A DNA stretch of 64,000 bases from Rutidosis leptorrhynchoides (Eukaryota > Streptophyta > Magnoliopsida > Asterales > Asteraceae): contig NC_092339.1 in the NCBI RefSeq assembly GCF_046630445.1, positions 76,154,001 through 76,218,000 of the forward strand, given 5' to 3'. The notes under the pieces were generated by a model that saw nothing but the letters and a program-made list of their open reading frames with translations, was not told the origin of the DNA and did no database searches. The translations under genes were made by a program, and so were the position numbers. Position 1 is the first letter of the stretch; each line of letters opens with the position of its first letter. Shown in pieces: positions 1 to 11,967 of this stretch.

Positions 1-932
1 AAAGTGGTGACCTTGCAGTCCTTCCCGATATGCCCAGTCCGTTGGCACTTTTCACAAACAACGTTACAATACCCAGTATGGTGCTTGTAGCACCGCTTGC
101 ATTGTGGTAAGGTTCCCTTGTAGTTGGGGTTGGAGTTCCCACTATTGTTGTTTCCTTTGAAACCCTCATGTCATTTCGCCGGGTTTTGATCATAGGTCCT
201 TCCCCTGTTGTTATCCCATTTGCGCTTCTCACTACTACCCGCTTCAAACTTAGCCTTCTCCGGTTCATCGATGATAATTTGATTCATTAAAGTATGCGTC
301 ATGCGCATCGCTTCCGGGACATTTGGTGGCTTGGACGAGGTGACGTTTCCCTTAATGCTCTTAGGAAGTCCCCAGAAGTACCTTTCCATTCGTTTAAACT
401 CCGGTGTAACCATTGTCGGACACATCAGGGCTAATTCTAAAAACCTCCGGTTGTAACTATCAAGTTCGTTCCCAATGGCCTTTAACTGCATAAATTCAAT
501 CTCCATCTTCTGGATCTCGGTCCTAGGGCAATATTCCTCAATCAGGGCCCCTTTGAACTCCTCTCATGGAGTAGCAAACGCCTCATCAATACCTTTTGCT
601 TGAGCCAACGTGTTCCACCACGTTAGTGCGCCATCAGACAGCGTGCATGAAGCAAACTTGGTTTTATTCTCCTCTGAACAGTTACTAACTCGAAACACAG
701 ATTCTAACTTCTCGAACCATCTAGTGAAACCAACCGGCCCCTCTGTTCCACTGAAGTTGTGTGGTTTTCAACTTTGGAACTCTTTGTACGTACACCCATT
801 ACGAACGGGCTGAATAACCGGTGGCGGTGGCGGTGGAGCTTGGCGGTTTATTTCTGCTAAAGCTGCGGTGACTCGCTCATTGATCATATCCTCGATTTGG
901 GCTGCGGTAGGTGTTGATCGTCCGTTGGCCAT
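1..932 (-). pseudogene. Element A: Ty3/Gypsy gag, broken by three stops and cut by the window edge
   Basis: Minus-strand Gag of a Tekay-like Gypsy element, starting at ATG 930-932 and running off the left edge. The frame begins MANGRSTPTAAQIEDMINER, has a proline run, then the retrotransposon-gag core (GALTWWNT, EEYCPRTEIQKMEIEFMQLK) and, near position 1-110, a CCHC-type zinc knuckle (CEKCQRTGHIGKDC). Three in-frame TGA codons interrupt it at 768-770 (for Trp), 564-566 (for Trp) and 171-173 (for Arg). All three are explained by C-to-T/G-to-A transitions, as expected from decay of methylated cytosines. No frameshift is seen. It lies downstream of the acidic ORF at 1225-2097 and the LTR at 2436-5368. 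Protease, RT and integrase would lie beyond the window. Confidence 0.88.
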
Positions 933-1224
933 GGTGTTCTAAACAAAAATTTTGACTCAAGTCAAAATCCAGTATGCAAATAGTAATAATACAGTATGGT
1001 AACCAACATGGAATCAACACATCACATGTTTATTAAGTAACGCAATCCAGGTACAAATACCACAGAATCATATAGTAACGTATATAGAACATCGTGCAAG
1101 AATTAAATAATGCAAAGTTCCATTCATTAATAATAAGTTGCATACATTCGTATAGGTTCGTACAATACATAAGTGAAACATAAAACTACAACTAGATTAC
1201 ATAATGAAATCTACTACAAAAGCC
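933..1224 (-). other. Spacer between the pre-gag ORF and gag of element A
   Basis: A 290-bp non-coding stretch between the stop of the acidic ORF and the gag start. On the minus strand it is AT-rich, and I see no conserved domain in any frame. By position it would hold whatever splice or translation signal gives access to gag. Confidence 0.5.
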
Positions 1225-2097
1225 CTACGGTGAAGGTGGGTGTAGGATGTCCAATACATGGGACATCTGGTCCTCGAGCTCAGTTACCCGAGCATGGAGG
1301 ATCTCCACCTCCCTCATCAGTTCCTCGACAGAGGGTAAGGGTGGGGCAGGCGGTGCAGTTGGTATGGGTGGTGCTGGTGGAGCTGGCGGTGCTGACGGTC
1401 TGGTTCCGGAAGTAGAGGCTGCGAGGCGGTAAGGCTTACGAATGAAGGGATCAGCAGGATACAGCACAGGCCGCTTATGGACGGTAACCCTACGACGCCG
1501 ACCAAAAGCTTCAGTGAATGCTCGACCTCCGTTGATCCCCGAAATAATGGTACCGTCGAAGCGATACCGCTTCTTCGGCGGGGTGGAGGGTGGCTGAACA
1601 GGTGCATCATCGGAGTCCTCCTCGTCAGAGTCATCATCACTAGAGTCGTCTGTAGATGAGTCATCGAATGAAGGATCATCTGAATCGTGTGGAGGTGGCT
1701 GCACGGGTGGCTGTACTGGCTCCCCTCGGGCGGCCATCATCTGTCGGTATCTGAAGGGTGGAATAGGCACGAGACGTCCGTCAGGAGCACGTCGGCACCA
1801 ATGGCGATACTGGTTAAGGAATGGACCCTCCCCAAATTCCGCGGGAATCAAAACATCACCGGAGCGAGGCTGTGACCCCGAGGGTCCTGGGGCAGATGGA
1901 GATAGAATCTCCGGGGGGTCCTGGGCTCCGTCAGTAGTAACCACTGGGGCAGGTACATGGCTACTAGCTCCGGAAGATGAAGCGCCGGGGTCACTGGAGG
2001 ATGTCGCCAACGGGATCGGTGGATCGGCAACAGTGGCAGGTGAAGTGGCTGAAGTGTCTGAACTGCCCAAAACGATAGCAGGTGGAATATCTGACAT
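1225..2097 (-). CDS. Element A: acidic Pro/Ser-rich pre-gag ORF of unknown function
   Basis: Open frame of 290 codons from ATG 2095-2097; an in-frame ATG lies nine codons upstream at 2122-2124. I prefer the inner start because TTCCTTGTTCAG, a good splice-acceptor sequence, directly precedes it. The protein starts MSDIPPAIVLGSSDTSATS and is rich in Ser, Pro and Ala. A central conserved-looking stretch contains GPFLNQYRHWCRRAPDGR. Then come a strongly acidic Asp/Ser/Glu run (about residues 145-175), a basic stretch, a Pro/Ala linker and a C-terminal heptad-like helix (VEELMREVEILHARVTELED) that could be a short coiled coil. It has no domain I recognise and is not Gag. It sits in sense orientation between the primer site and gag, as extra ORF1 does in some plant Gypsy lineages. 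It is intact although the neighbouring gag is broken. Confidence 0.7.
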   Translation of the reverse strand: MSDIPPAIVLGSSDTSATSPATVADPPIPLATSSSDPGASSSGASSHVPAPVVTTDGAQDPPEILSPSAPGPSGSQPRSGDVLIPAEFGEGPFLNQYRHWCRRAPDGRLVPIPPFRYRQMMAARGEPVQPPVQPPPHDSDDPSFDDSSTDDSSDDDSDEEDSDDAPVQPPSTPPKKRYRFDGTIISGINGGRAFTEAFGRRRRVTVHKRPVLYPADPFIRKPYRLAASTSGTRPSAPPAPPAPPIPTAPPAPPLPSVEELMREVEILHARVTELEDQMSHVLDILHPPSP

Positions 2098-2421
2098 CTG
2101 AACAAGGAAAAATAAATTTTCCATGTCAGTAAGTCATAAAGCAAGCACGTATTAGGCCAACAGTCTAAATCATGTATAACGGTAAATAGCATGGCAATAA
2201 CAGTAAATCGTACATAAATAGCATGCAATCGAAAGCAAGTAATATCATGCAGTAGTGAAATCATGTAGTAGCATACGGCATATAGCAGTAAAAGTAAGCA
2301 GCAGCATGCAGTAAGTTCAGCGGAAACAAGTAAACTAGCAAGTTGTAGATTAGTCCTATTAGTGAATCATATTCGGGTCGGTCTTAGACTCATGAATGCA
2401 ACCTAATTCCCTACAACCAAT
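2098..2421 (-). other. 5' leader of element A
   Basis: Untranslated leader between the primer binding site and the acidic ORF. Just after the primer site it contains GGGAATTAGGTTGCAT and a GAGTCTAAGACCGACCC-type block. Nearly the same block follows the primer sites of elements C and F. It ends in TTCCTTGTTCAG before the ORF start. Confidence 0.6.
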
Positions 2422-2433
2422 GCTCTGATACCA
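2422..2433 (-). other. Element A primer binding site (Met-tRNA type)
   Basis: On the minus strand TGGTATCAGAGC lies 2 nt from the LTR end. This is the usual plant retrotransposon primer site complementary to the 3' end of initiator Met-tRNA. Confidence 0.85.
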
Positions 2434-2435
2434 AA

Positions 2436-5368
2436 TGTGATGCCCCGTACAAAACCATCGTGTATGAATCATCAACAACAGGATCATTACAAGGTCAAAC
2501 ACTATATGCTATTTCAAAATACGTTTGCATTCATGATAAAAGGTGACGTCATAACGAACGTCAAGTGTTTTACAACCAAAGTATGCTTCTATGAACGGAA
2601 GCAAAGATAATAGTACGTGACCCTTAGGTCGTTAAAAATCATAGTTTCAAAAGTAAATAAGTTTGAATGCAAGATAAACAGTTCATGCGGTGATAACTCT
2701 AGAGCAGCGGGTGTCTACAGCAAGACTAGTACACAGCGGAAGCAACCTTAAGCACCTGAGAAAAACATGCTTAGAAACGTCAACACAAAGGTTGGTGAGC
2801 TATAGTTTAAGTATAACAGTATGTAAGGTAGGCCACGAGATTTCAGTGCTACAAAGAGCGTTTCAAAACAGTAAGATAAAGTATATGCTTAACCGTGGGC
2901 ACTTGGTAACTAGCTTAACGTTTATACCCCTAAAAATACACTTGGAAAGTGTGTTTGATTACGAAGTATTAAACACTCGTTAAATGCTAGCGCGACTAGC
3001 CCGAGTGGGGATGTCAAACCCTATGGATCCATATCTAAGATTCACGTTCACCGGTTCAAAAACCAATGACTAAACGTTACCGAGCTAAAGGGAATGTTTA
3101 TGCCGTTGTATAACCCACACATATATAAAGTTTAAGTAATCATGCCTAGTATGTAAAACATAAAATGCGCATGTATTCTCAGTTCCCAAAATAGTTAAAG
3201 TAAAAAGGGATGCTATAACTCACAGTGGTAAAGTAGTGGTAAAGTCGAGTCGGGAAATAAGCAAGTACGTAGGTTCGGAAAGTCCTCAACCTAAGTAAAA
3301 TAGTACTAAGTCAGTAAATAGTCTCAATAGGTTTAAATGTATGTAAATTAGGTCTTAAAGGTCATCATCATTCATCATCAAACAAAAGGTGTAAAGTAAG
3401 TTTCGTTCAATGAAAGAGTTTAAAACAAAGGCTGAGTTCGATCAGTCACCACGGCCTATATACCTACTGAAATAAGGTGAGACCAGTGGTCATGGCTCCG
3501 TATATGAGTCCTTTAGTTGTGGTAAAAATTCCAGAAGCAAACTCATCTTCACTTGACCGTGGCGACGGTCTAAGTACGAGTAGGTCAGAATTTTCAGCAC
3601 AACGTTAAAAGGACATAGTGACGATCGGAGGGCCATAAATCCTAAACCGTAACTCGGATTAAGACGAGTCCTAAATGAAAAGTTATCTACTCGAACAGAG
3701 ATATCTGAAAATCATCTTTACAGTAGCCCAGGTTGTACAGGTCAGACACAAAAACAGTAAAACAGTAGGTTCCGGTGGTTCTTGGTACTCGATGCTTATC
3801 ACGGTTCTCATCCTTGATGCATATAGCTTCAAGTGTACAACTCGTTGATGTGTTTGCATCATCTTAACCAAGGTTTCACCATCATAACACTTGTGTAAGT
3901 CTAAGACATGTAGCACAACTCAATTAAGTGTTGTATGTAGTTTGATGAACCAAAGTTACATCAAAGTCTTAGATTTAACACATACATGAACTATAAAAGT
4001 AATATTGAACTACAAACTTGAAAGTAAACTAACTAATCAAGATCTTAAGATGTAGAACATAGTTCTTAGTTAGATCTTGAAGATCCAAGACCCAAAAGTC
4101 TAGATCTAAAGTTATTAAGTTAAATCTAACACAAGTGTATGAAGTTATAACTAAAAAGTTATACTTCCATGTTCTTGAACTTTTAAAGTTAACTTTAGTT
4201 CAAGATTAATGAGATCAAAGTTTACTAGTAACACTTGACCAACAAAAACATGAATCATGAAATTAAAGTGCAAGTAAATGAAGTAATAAACTAAATAAAC
4301 AAGTTAACAAGTCATGGTTGTTCATACTTTAAAGATTCAAACCAAAGTCTTAATCTTTAAGAATGTAAACTTTATGTTTACAAACATGAATTACAAGTAA
4401 TGATTTTCAACACATGAACTTACAATCTTTCAAGATATTAAATGTAGAACATAAACTAGAAAGTTTAGTTCTTGTGTGTTCTTGTAAATACAAGATAAAT
4501 GAAGAATCAACCTAAAGAGTTTGATTCTTTAATACTAGTAAGTAACAACTAACAAAGACAAGTAACAAAGTAACAACAATGAACAAGTAAACAACAAACA
4601 AATGATGATGAATGTGTATGTATGTGGTTCGGTTTTTTAGGGAAAAAAGAAGAGAGAGAAAAAAAAGAAGCTTTGTTCTTATAATATTTGAGAGAGAATG
4701 AGAGGAAGAAATGAGATGCAAGTTAGTGTGTGTAAAAGTGAGGAAGCAAAATGAGGATACTAGTAGATAAGTCACACAAAAAAAAAAAAAATTGAACACC
4801 CCTTTCTCTTCATGGGTGCCGACGGTTAGGCTCATCAAAAGGGGAGGAGGGATTAGTCCACAAGTCCATTGCATGTTAAAGGTTCAAAAGTTGTTTATTA
4901 GATGTATTTGCATGGGAAGGATGAGTAAGTAAATGGTAACTAGATTCCTTAAGTGTTTAATCCATTTAGTTAAGTTTGAAAGTAATACTTGCATGTGTGT
5001 TGGGCTAGTTAATCCATTTAGTTAAGTAGAGTGGGCTAACAAGTCCATTAAAGAAGTAGGGTGGGCTCTCTAGTCCACTAATCACTAATAAAAGCCCAAG
5101 TTCCATTAATTAACAAATTAATCCAATTAAAGCCCAAGTAATTAACTAGTATCCATAGTTAATTAAAAATGATTAATAAAACTTAATCATGAATGTAAAT
5201 AATATCTAAAAATATTATTCGTATAATGTACGTGTGTCACAAAGACGTTTCGGGCATTTAAAGTCAAGTATGATAACATGTAAATGTATATAAACAATAC
5301 ATCCATTAAACACAAGTATTAATAATAATTATTAATAAATAAACGTTGGAAATTCTAGGGTCGTTACA
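2436..5368 (-). repeat. Element A 5' LTR (2933 bp)
   Basis: Long LTR read on the minus strand from TGTAACGACCCTAGAA at 5368 to GGGGCATCACA at 2436, bounded by TG/CA. The Met-tRNA primer site follows immediately. It is in the same broad family as the LTRs of element C: the ends match (TGTAACGACCC and GGGGCRTCACA), as do several inner blocks. It also carries blocks common to most Gypsy LTRs here: TGAGAATACATGC-like near 3170, GGTTTGACATCCCC-like near 3015, and the TTGACG/AAGCATGT/CTCAGG block at 2754-2803. The LTR inserted in the RT gene of Copia element B; the expected 5-bp target copy on the right is TCAAA (5369-5373). The partner LTR is outside the window. Confidence 0.85.
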
Positions 5369-8241
5369 TCAAAACCTTCTGGCTGCTCCATGTAAATTTC
5401 TTCATGTAAATCTCCATGAAGAAAAGCTGTCTTTACATCCATCTGTTCAAGCTCCAAGTTCATACTTGCGACCAATCCAAGTATGACTCTAATTGAAGTC
5501 ATCTTAACTACTGGTGAAAATATCTCGTCAAAATCAATCCCTTTCTTTTGTTGGAATCCTTTGACTACAAGCCGTGCTTTGTATTTCACCACTTTTCCAC
5601 TACCATCCTTTTTCAGCTTGAACACCCATTTGTTTTTCAGTGCCTTCTTCCCTCGTGGAAGTTCTACGATCTCATAAGTTTGATTTTTATGCAGAGAATC
5701 CATCTCATCCTGCATTGCGAGCAACTATTTTTCTTTATCCTTATGAGTTACTGCTTCATGAAAACTCTCTGGTTCTCCATCTTCTGTAAGTAGAAGGTAC
5801 TAGGATTCTGGATATCTACTCGATGAAATCCGACCTCGTTCAGATCTACGAACTTCTGGAACATTCTGAGGAGATCCACCATCATCTTGGCCTTGTGATG
5901 GTTCTGGAACGTCTGGCAGAAGGGGTTGTGGCTCCCCCTGCTCAGCACCATCATTTTCCTCATTATCTTCTACTTCTGGCATTTCTTCTTGCACTGAAAA
6001 TTCATTTCTCATGAATGATTCCGTTGTTGCCTGTGGCATCTGAGCAGTAACATTTGTCTTCTGAGATATTGTGGGCTTTTCAATATCTTCTATTGTTTGG
6101 ATTTCATGGAACACCACGTCCCTACTTCTGATCACCTTTTTCTCCTTTGGATCCCATAATCTGTATCCAAATTCTTCATCTCCATAGCCTATGAATATGC
6201 ATGGAGTGGTCCTTGCATCCAGCTTATGTCTGAGCTCTTTGGATTCATGTGCGTACGCCAAACATCCAAATACTCTTAAGTGAGAGTATGATGGATCCTT
6301 TCCAGACCAAAGTTTCTCCGGAACTTCAAAATTCAGTGGTACTGATGGAGATCGGTTGATCAAATAACAAGGGGCTCTGACTGCTTCTCCCCAGAATGGC
6401 TTTGGCAGCTTAGCCATACTGAGCATGCTCCGAACACGTTCCATGATTGTTCGGTTCATTCTTTCTGCTATACCATTATGTTGAGGGGTATGTGGGACTG
6501 TCTTCTCATGTCGGATGCCATATGATCTGCAATAGGTATCGAATTGCCTGGAAGAGTATTCACCACCGTTGTCGGGTCGAAGACACTTTAACTTCTTTCC
6601 TGTCTCACGTTCTACCGTGACATGGAACTGTTTGAAGTAATCGAACACCTGGTCCTTCTTCCATAAGAAATATACCCACACCTTTCGAGAAGTATCATCG
6701 ATAAACGTTAGAAAGTATCGATTGCCGCCAATTGATTCAACCTCTAAGGGACCGCAAACATCAGAGTGTACCAGACTGAGTAACTCTGATTTTATCATTG
6801 AAGATGAATTAAACGAGACTCTATGTTGCTTACCAAACAGACAATGATTGCAAGGATCTATTGCAGCGTCCTTGTCTACATTAATAAGCTCCTTCTTTAT
6901 TAGGGTAGACAACCCTTTCTCACTCATGTGACCCAGTCTCTGGTGCCATAAATTTTGTGAAGCCTCCTTTTCTGCAACATTAATGCTGTCTGTGTAGATC
7001 TTCACATGAGTCTTGTACAGTGTGCCACAAATATGTCCACGAGCGACTATCATAGCGCCTCTTGACAACTTCCATGTGCCTCTACTGAAATGACTATCAT
7101 AGCCCTGTTTATCGAGAGCTACCCCATAAAGTAGATTCAGCCGAAGATCTGGAACATGGCGGGCATCCTTCAGAGTGATTGTGCTCCCGGAACTTGTCTT
7201 TATCTTGATATCACCAATTCCGACAATCTCAGCGAAACTGGAATTTCCCATCTTCACAGCTCCAAAGTCACCAGCTTTGTATGTTGTGAAGTATTCCTTA
7301 TATAGAGTCACATGGTAGGGAGCTGCAGTATCTACCACCCATTCTGTTTCTTCTCGTGAGACGTAAAAGCATGTCTCATCATGGGTTGAACAATAAGCTA
7401 CATCACCAGAGATAGTCACTAATGTTTCTCCACCCTTATTCTTCGGCTGTGAACTACTTTGACCTTGTTCCTCTTTTAATCTATAGCAGTTCTTCTTCAT
7501 ATGTCCCTTTAATCCACAATGATGGCATTTATATGTTGGTTTTCTGCCGTCAGCTGACCTGCCCCTGCTTTTGCTTCTGCCACTCCATTTATTTTTGCTA
7601 CTCATTCGCTGTCTCCCCCGATTCTCTGTGACAAAGGCATGGGTCTGATCTGTGTCCATGTCTTTTCTCCTTGCCTCTTCACTGAATAGGGCATCCTTGA
7701 CCATTGACATGGTAAGTTTGCCATTCGGGGCTGAGTTGCTGAGTGTTACTACCAGCATTTCCCAACTATCGAGAAGGGAACTAAGTAGCAGTAGCGCCTG
7801 AACTTCATCGCCAAGCGGTATCTCTACAGACGATAACTGGTTGACCAAGCTCTGGAACTCACTAGTATGCTCGGCAACTGAAGTTCCACTTTTGAGCTTC
7901 ATGTTGACTAAACGCCTCATCAGCAGGGCTTTATTCCTAGCAGTCTTGGCCTGGTACATGTCCTCCAACTTTTTCCAGAGGACATATGCATCTGTCTCTT
8001 GTGCAACATGGTGGAAGACACTATGATCAATCCATTGACGGATCTGACCAATAGTTTTTCGATTTGATTTCTTCCACTATTTCTCTTTGACAGAATCAGG
8101 GTTTATACCCTTCAATTCAATAGGATCGAACAAATCCTTACAGCTGAGGATATCTTCCATCTGAGGTTTCCACAGCGTGTAGTTTGTGGCTGTGAGCATA
8201 ATCATAGCTCCGGAAGATGATGTTGACTCTTCTGTGGACAT
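5369..8241 (-). pseudogene. Element B: Ty1/Copia gag-pol, three stops, RT cut by element A
   Basis: Minus-strand Copia polyprotein from ATG 8239-8241 (MSTEESTSSSGAMIMLTATN). Visible in order: Gag, a CCHC knuckle (CHHCGLKGHMKKNC), protease region (WVVDTAAPYHVT, where the usual DSGA-type motif reads DTAA), GAG-pre-integrase (LWHQRLGHMSEKGL), integrase core (HSDVCGPL, FIDDTSRKVWVYFL, RPDNGGEYSS, TPQHNGIAERMNRT) and the start of RT (WVFKLKKDG, ARLVVKGFQQ, MDVKTAFLHGDL). Stops interrupt it at 8077-8079 (TAG), 5800-5802 (TAG) and 5725-5727 (TAG), all in one frame. At 5368/5369 the RT is split by the LTR of element A, so the catalytic YVDD half and RNase H are off the window. Motifs resemble the Tnt1/Tork-like group, but the clade call is tentative. 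It is not functional. Confidence 0.9.
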
Positions 8242-8450
8242 TATCACCTTACAAATAATTTTTCAACACAAACGGGGTTGAATTGTAGAAAACAGAGATC
8301 ACCGTTACGTCCGGAACGGTTGAAAATGGTGGAATAGACACTTCGCGGCTTAAATTCCACTTATGGGGCAAAATTATAATTTTCTAAACTTTCAGGGACC
8401 AAGAATGAATTTCTGAAAATTTCAGGGACCAAATTGTAAAATTTCAGAAT

Positions 8451-8572
8451 TGCTACAGTACTGCTACAGGAACTTGCTACGGTACTGCTACAGGAACTTG
8501 CTACAGTGCCGCCAGCTGCTACAGTAAATTGCTACATGACTGCTACAGTGAATTGCTACATTGCTGCTACAG
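8451..8572. repeat. Short tandem repeat TGCTACAGTA-type in element B leader
   Basis: About ten imperfect copies of a TGCTACAGTA/AATTGCTACAGTG unit, spaced 10-23 bp. They lie between the Copia start codon and its primer site. Just to the left, the phrase TTTCAGGGACCAA occurs twice. This is non-coding leader sequence. Confidence 0.7.
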
Positions 8573-8787
8573 TGATCGTCTTCTCCGGCGAAAATTCCGG
8601 CACCGGTCGTCTTCTTCGGCGAGTTGACCAAACTTTGACCGCGTTTTCTGGGCTCGTTATAACTCCGTTTAAGTCGCCGTTTTTTGCGTTGGACTCGGTT
8701 CGACGAGACGAATCCAATGGTACACTCAAAATTAGATTTTGAGAAAACTTCTGAAGACCCAAAAACTCAACCAACGTCTCTAACCAA

Positions 8788-8800
8788 GCTCTTGATACCA
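8788..8800 (-). other. Element B primer binding site
   Basis: TGGTATCAAGAGC on the minus strand, two bases from the LTR end. This is the common Copia Met-tRNA primer-site variant. Confidence 0.8.
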
Positions 8801-8802
8801 CT

Positions 8803-9201
8803 TGTTAGGAAGAGAGGATCGCCTGGACGTTGGGAGATACAAATTTGAGAGAAAAACAACTTTATTACTCACAAGAATAGATTTACAGAGTATTACAAAA
8901 CTCTTACAAAAAAAAAAAACTCTCAAACTCACACACACTATCTAGGTTGTGATTACACTTCTATGAGTGATTTGGGATGATTTACAATGAAAGTTTCAAC
9001 CTCTATTTATACTAAAACTTTGGTGGCGGTGGAATGGTGTGAACGAGGAAGGTGTCGTGTGAACGGAGATGGTGGGCGGCCGTCATCGTGTTCATCTTTG
9101 CTTATTCTACATGGTGTTCAAAGAATGCTACTTTGAACATCTAGAAGGTGAGCTTCTAGATTGTTGGCTGGAAACTTTCAAAAATATCAATATCGTAAAC
9201 A
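8803..9201 (-). repeat. Element B 5' LTR (about 380-400 bp)
   Basis: The inner end is clear: minus-strand CTTCCTAACA next to the primer site. It holds a TATA box (GTATAAATAGAGG, TATA at 9004-9011), a transcribed leader and AATAAAG near 8865. The outer end is ambiguous. TGTTTACG at 9201 gives a TGTT...AACA pair, but inverted-repeat homology with 10860-10880 appears to reach about 9180. In that case the LTR would end at TGAAAGTTTCC near 9179. Confidence 0.65.
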
Positions 9202-11005
9202 CTATGGAGTCGTTGCACATAGCTTCATAAAATAGTTTTCGATCCCGTTCGTATTGATACTGATTTGATGTATCATACAATTACAATTTAGAAAACACTT
9301 ATTGATAACATATGTATCAAAAACAACATATTGAAAAGAATAGTACCGTAAACAATATTAATGAATACATTAACACTGCAACAATCAATTGTTCAAAGTC
9401 ATTGTCATACATTACCAACTAAGTGCAAAATTTCGGTAGTGTAAAACATACCCAATACCCCCAATAGCAAAAAACAACAACGATTCGTTTGTTTAAAAAT
9501 ATCACTCGAGATATATGAAGTCTGTCCCGACAACAAAGAGATCAATTTCCTAAAAAGACGCTAGTCCAGAAACTACTCTTAATAGGTTCTATTTTATGTT
9601 GAGATACACTATCTGGGTAAGATGTTGACATTATCTCGTTCCAACGAACCAGACGTATGTTGTAATGTCGTGTGTAGATATATAAAGTTAGTAATATCAA
9701 AATTGGTAAATAAAAAATAACATATGAAGCATGTTAGGTTAAAATGTGTGACTTTAATACATAAGTTGTAATGCTAGACTATGGCTGATATTTGCAGGAC
9801 AAATCAGTTTTACTGGCTACGAAGTCTAAACTTAAATTAATATGAGAACCTCACTTGAAAATACTTTACAAGCTTTTGAGACCGATGTCTTAAAGGACCT
9901 GAGTAGATAACTTGGCCTCCTATCTTCTTCAAAAGCAAACTGCACGGTTATGAATATATCAAAGTCAGAATAACGTAACAGAAATTATATTTGACTGATT
10001 GTGGAACTCATTTGGGAGCCGATTTGTATCGAAAACAGATGAAATGTGTTTCATTTTTTTTAAAAGGAAAATCAAAACCCAGTTGCAATGGGAATGTGTC
10101 AAACAACTTGAAAGTCACCCAATGTATAATCAAAACCCAGAGATCTGCGAATTAGCTCATTCTTAATGAGCTAAGCAGATTTTTTTTTTCATCCCCCTAT
10201 TTAATTGTATAAATGTTTCAGATATACAATGAAGTTTCTCATGATTGAGCCACGATACATTCAATGCATAAAACTTCTTAAAACACTATATTGAAGGATT
10301 TAAATTATCTATATGATGCATTTTTTTTTCAATTAATGGTGATGTTCAACTAAGCATTTATCGAGGACATGTTTGATTTAAGCTCCAATCATATTGAATT
10401 CCTGATTGAAGCTTAAATTAGGTATGTCCTCGATGTTTGGCGTTTGATTTTCAGGATTTCATCTCTATAATGCATTTCTGGATCATCATCTTTTTGGAAA
10501 AGTGATCTCTTTTTTTCCTCGACAAATTCATATATCTTGAGTGATATCTTTTAACGAATGAATCGTTGGTGTTTTTGGCTATTAAGGGTATGTTTTAGAC
10601 TGCTCGAAATTTTGCACTTAGTTGGTAATGTGTGACAATGACTTTAAACAATTGATTGTTGGAGGGTTTATGTATTCATTAATATTGTTTACGCTAATAT
10701 TCTTTTCAATATAGTTGCTTTCGAAACATATGTTATCAATAATTAAGTGTTTTTTTGAATTGTAATTGTATGATACAACAAATCCGTACTAATACGAATG
10801 GGATTGAAAACTATTTTATGAAGCTACTGTGCAACGACTCTAGCGTTTATGATCCACATATTTTCAATACATTTGGTTTCAATTTACAAATACTATCAAT
10901 AATGAAGGGTTCCGTCAGTGTAATTGTATCGTATAGATAATTGGTACCAATACTAACGATTTCGAATACTATTTTATAGAGCTATCCTACAACGCACGGG
11001 CTCAC
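9180..11005. mobile_element. Long inverted-repeat DNA transposon (MULE-like or foldback), non-autonomous, left arm truncated
   Basis: The segment 9180-9575 is matched in inverted orientation by about 10485-10880, at roughly 85-90% identity by eye over ~390 bp. Examples are GAGTCGTTGCAC, TAACAATATTAATGAATACAT-like and CCAACTAAGTGCAAAATTTCG blocks on both arms. The ~900-bp centre has no transposase-like ORF. The right arm is followed by a diverged second copy of its outer part (10919-11005, ending CAACGCACGGGCTCAC). The left arm stops at the LTR of Copia B, so B probably inserted into it and the outer left end is off the window. No target duplication can be tested. Arm length suggests a Mutator-like or foldback element. 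Confidence 0.55.
10361..10433. repeat. Imperfect hairpin inside the inverted-repeat element
   Basis: Arms 10361-10391 and 10403-10433 are near inverted copies (TCGAGGACAT...TTTAAGCTCCAAT versus ATTGAAGCTTAAAT...ATGTCCTCGA) around a 11-nt loop. It could be a small nested MITE relic or part of the host element. Confidence 0.6.
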
Positions 11006-11962
11006 AAATCCGGTTACAAACTATATCTCATCAAATAATTATAAAAATTACACATTTAATTTGTCACAGTCTATGTTTAATAGGAAATTTAACAAACTGA
11101 ATTATATCTTTTTAAAAAATTACACGTTCTTGTAGATAGATTTTAATTATGTCACATTATAAATATTTGGTATATTACGTTTTAGTTTTTATCACATATT
11201 GAAAAATATTGTAACTTTTTTTGAATATTCAGTGGATATCCATTCATTCGCTTAATCCATTGTATAAGGATATGGATGGAATCACTGAAATTAAATGGAT
11301 ATGGATGTGAATATGGATGAACAAAACTAAATGAATATGGATATGGAATCACCCGCTCCATATCTGATTAATGTCATTCATTAAGTTTTCCATAAAATCC
11401 ACTAGTATGTCCGGCACATAGAGGAGTAAATTTGTCATTTCACCTATTTTCTTTGGGTAATGATATTTCTACTTGTGTATTTGATAACTCTACTCATATC
11501 ATACATTAGGTGTTTATATTGTACATACTTGTTAAACATGATTATCAGTGACTACATAACTAGAAAAATCAACTCATGTCGTTTTATCAGTTTTCTCTTT
11601 ATCCCTACTAATACTGAATATTCGTAACCTTAAATTTTATTTTATATGTAATCTCTACAGAAGTCAAAACTAAAAAACAAATTCAACAGAAAATTCAATC
11701 GTTGTGGAATCAATATTTAGCTTATATACTACTTCATTCATCCCATAATTAAATGTACAAAACATACACAACTTTTAGAAATATTATCATTACATTTGTA
11801 TAAATCTATGTACTTTACAGTTTTAGCTCTTATTTATTTTTCCTTTTCTTATCTTACATGTGCATTAAGGGTATCAATAAACTTTACCTATTCATTTTTA
11901 TTTATTTGCGTAATCGACAAAAGGAAGTATTAAAAAAACAAAAAAATGTTAACAATAAATAT
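11006..11962. other. AT-rich spacer, no gene seen
   Basis: No convincing coding frame. Around 11225-11370 it has a low-complexity run built on GGATATGGAT/GAATATGGA. The rest is anonymous AT-rich DNA up to the target duplication of element D. Confidence 0.6.
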
Positions 11963-11967
11963 GAGAG

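Noticed and set aside
1173-1875. Plus-strand ORFs at 1173-1875
   Set aside because: Shadows of the minus-strand acidic ORF of element A.
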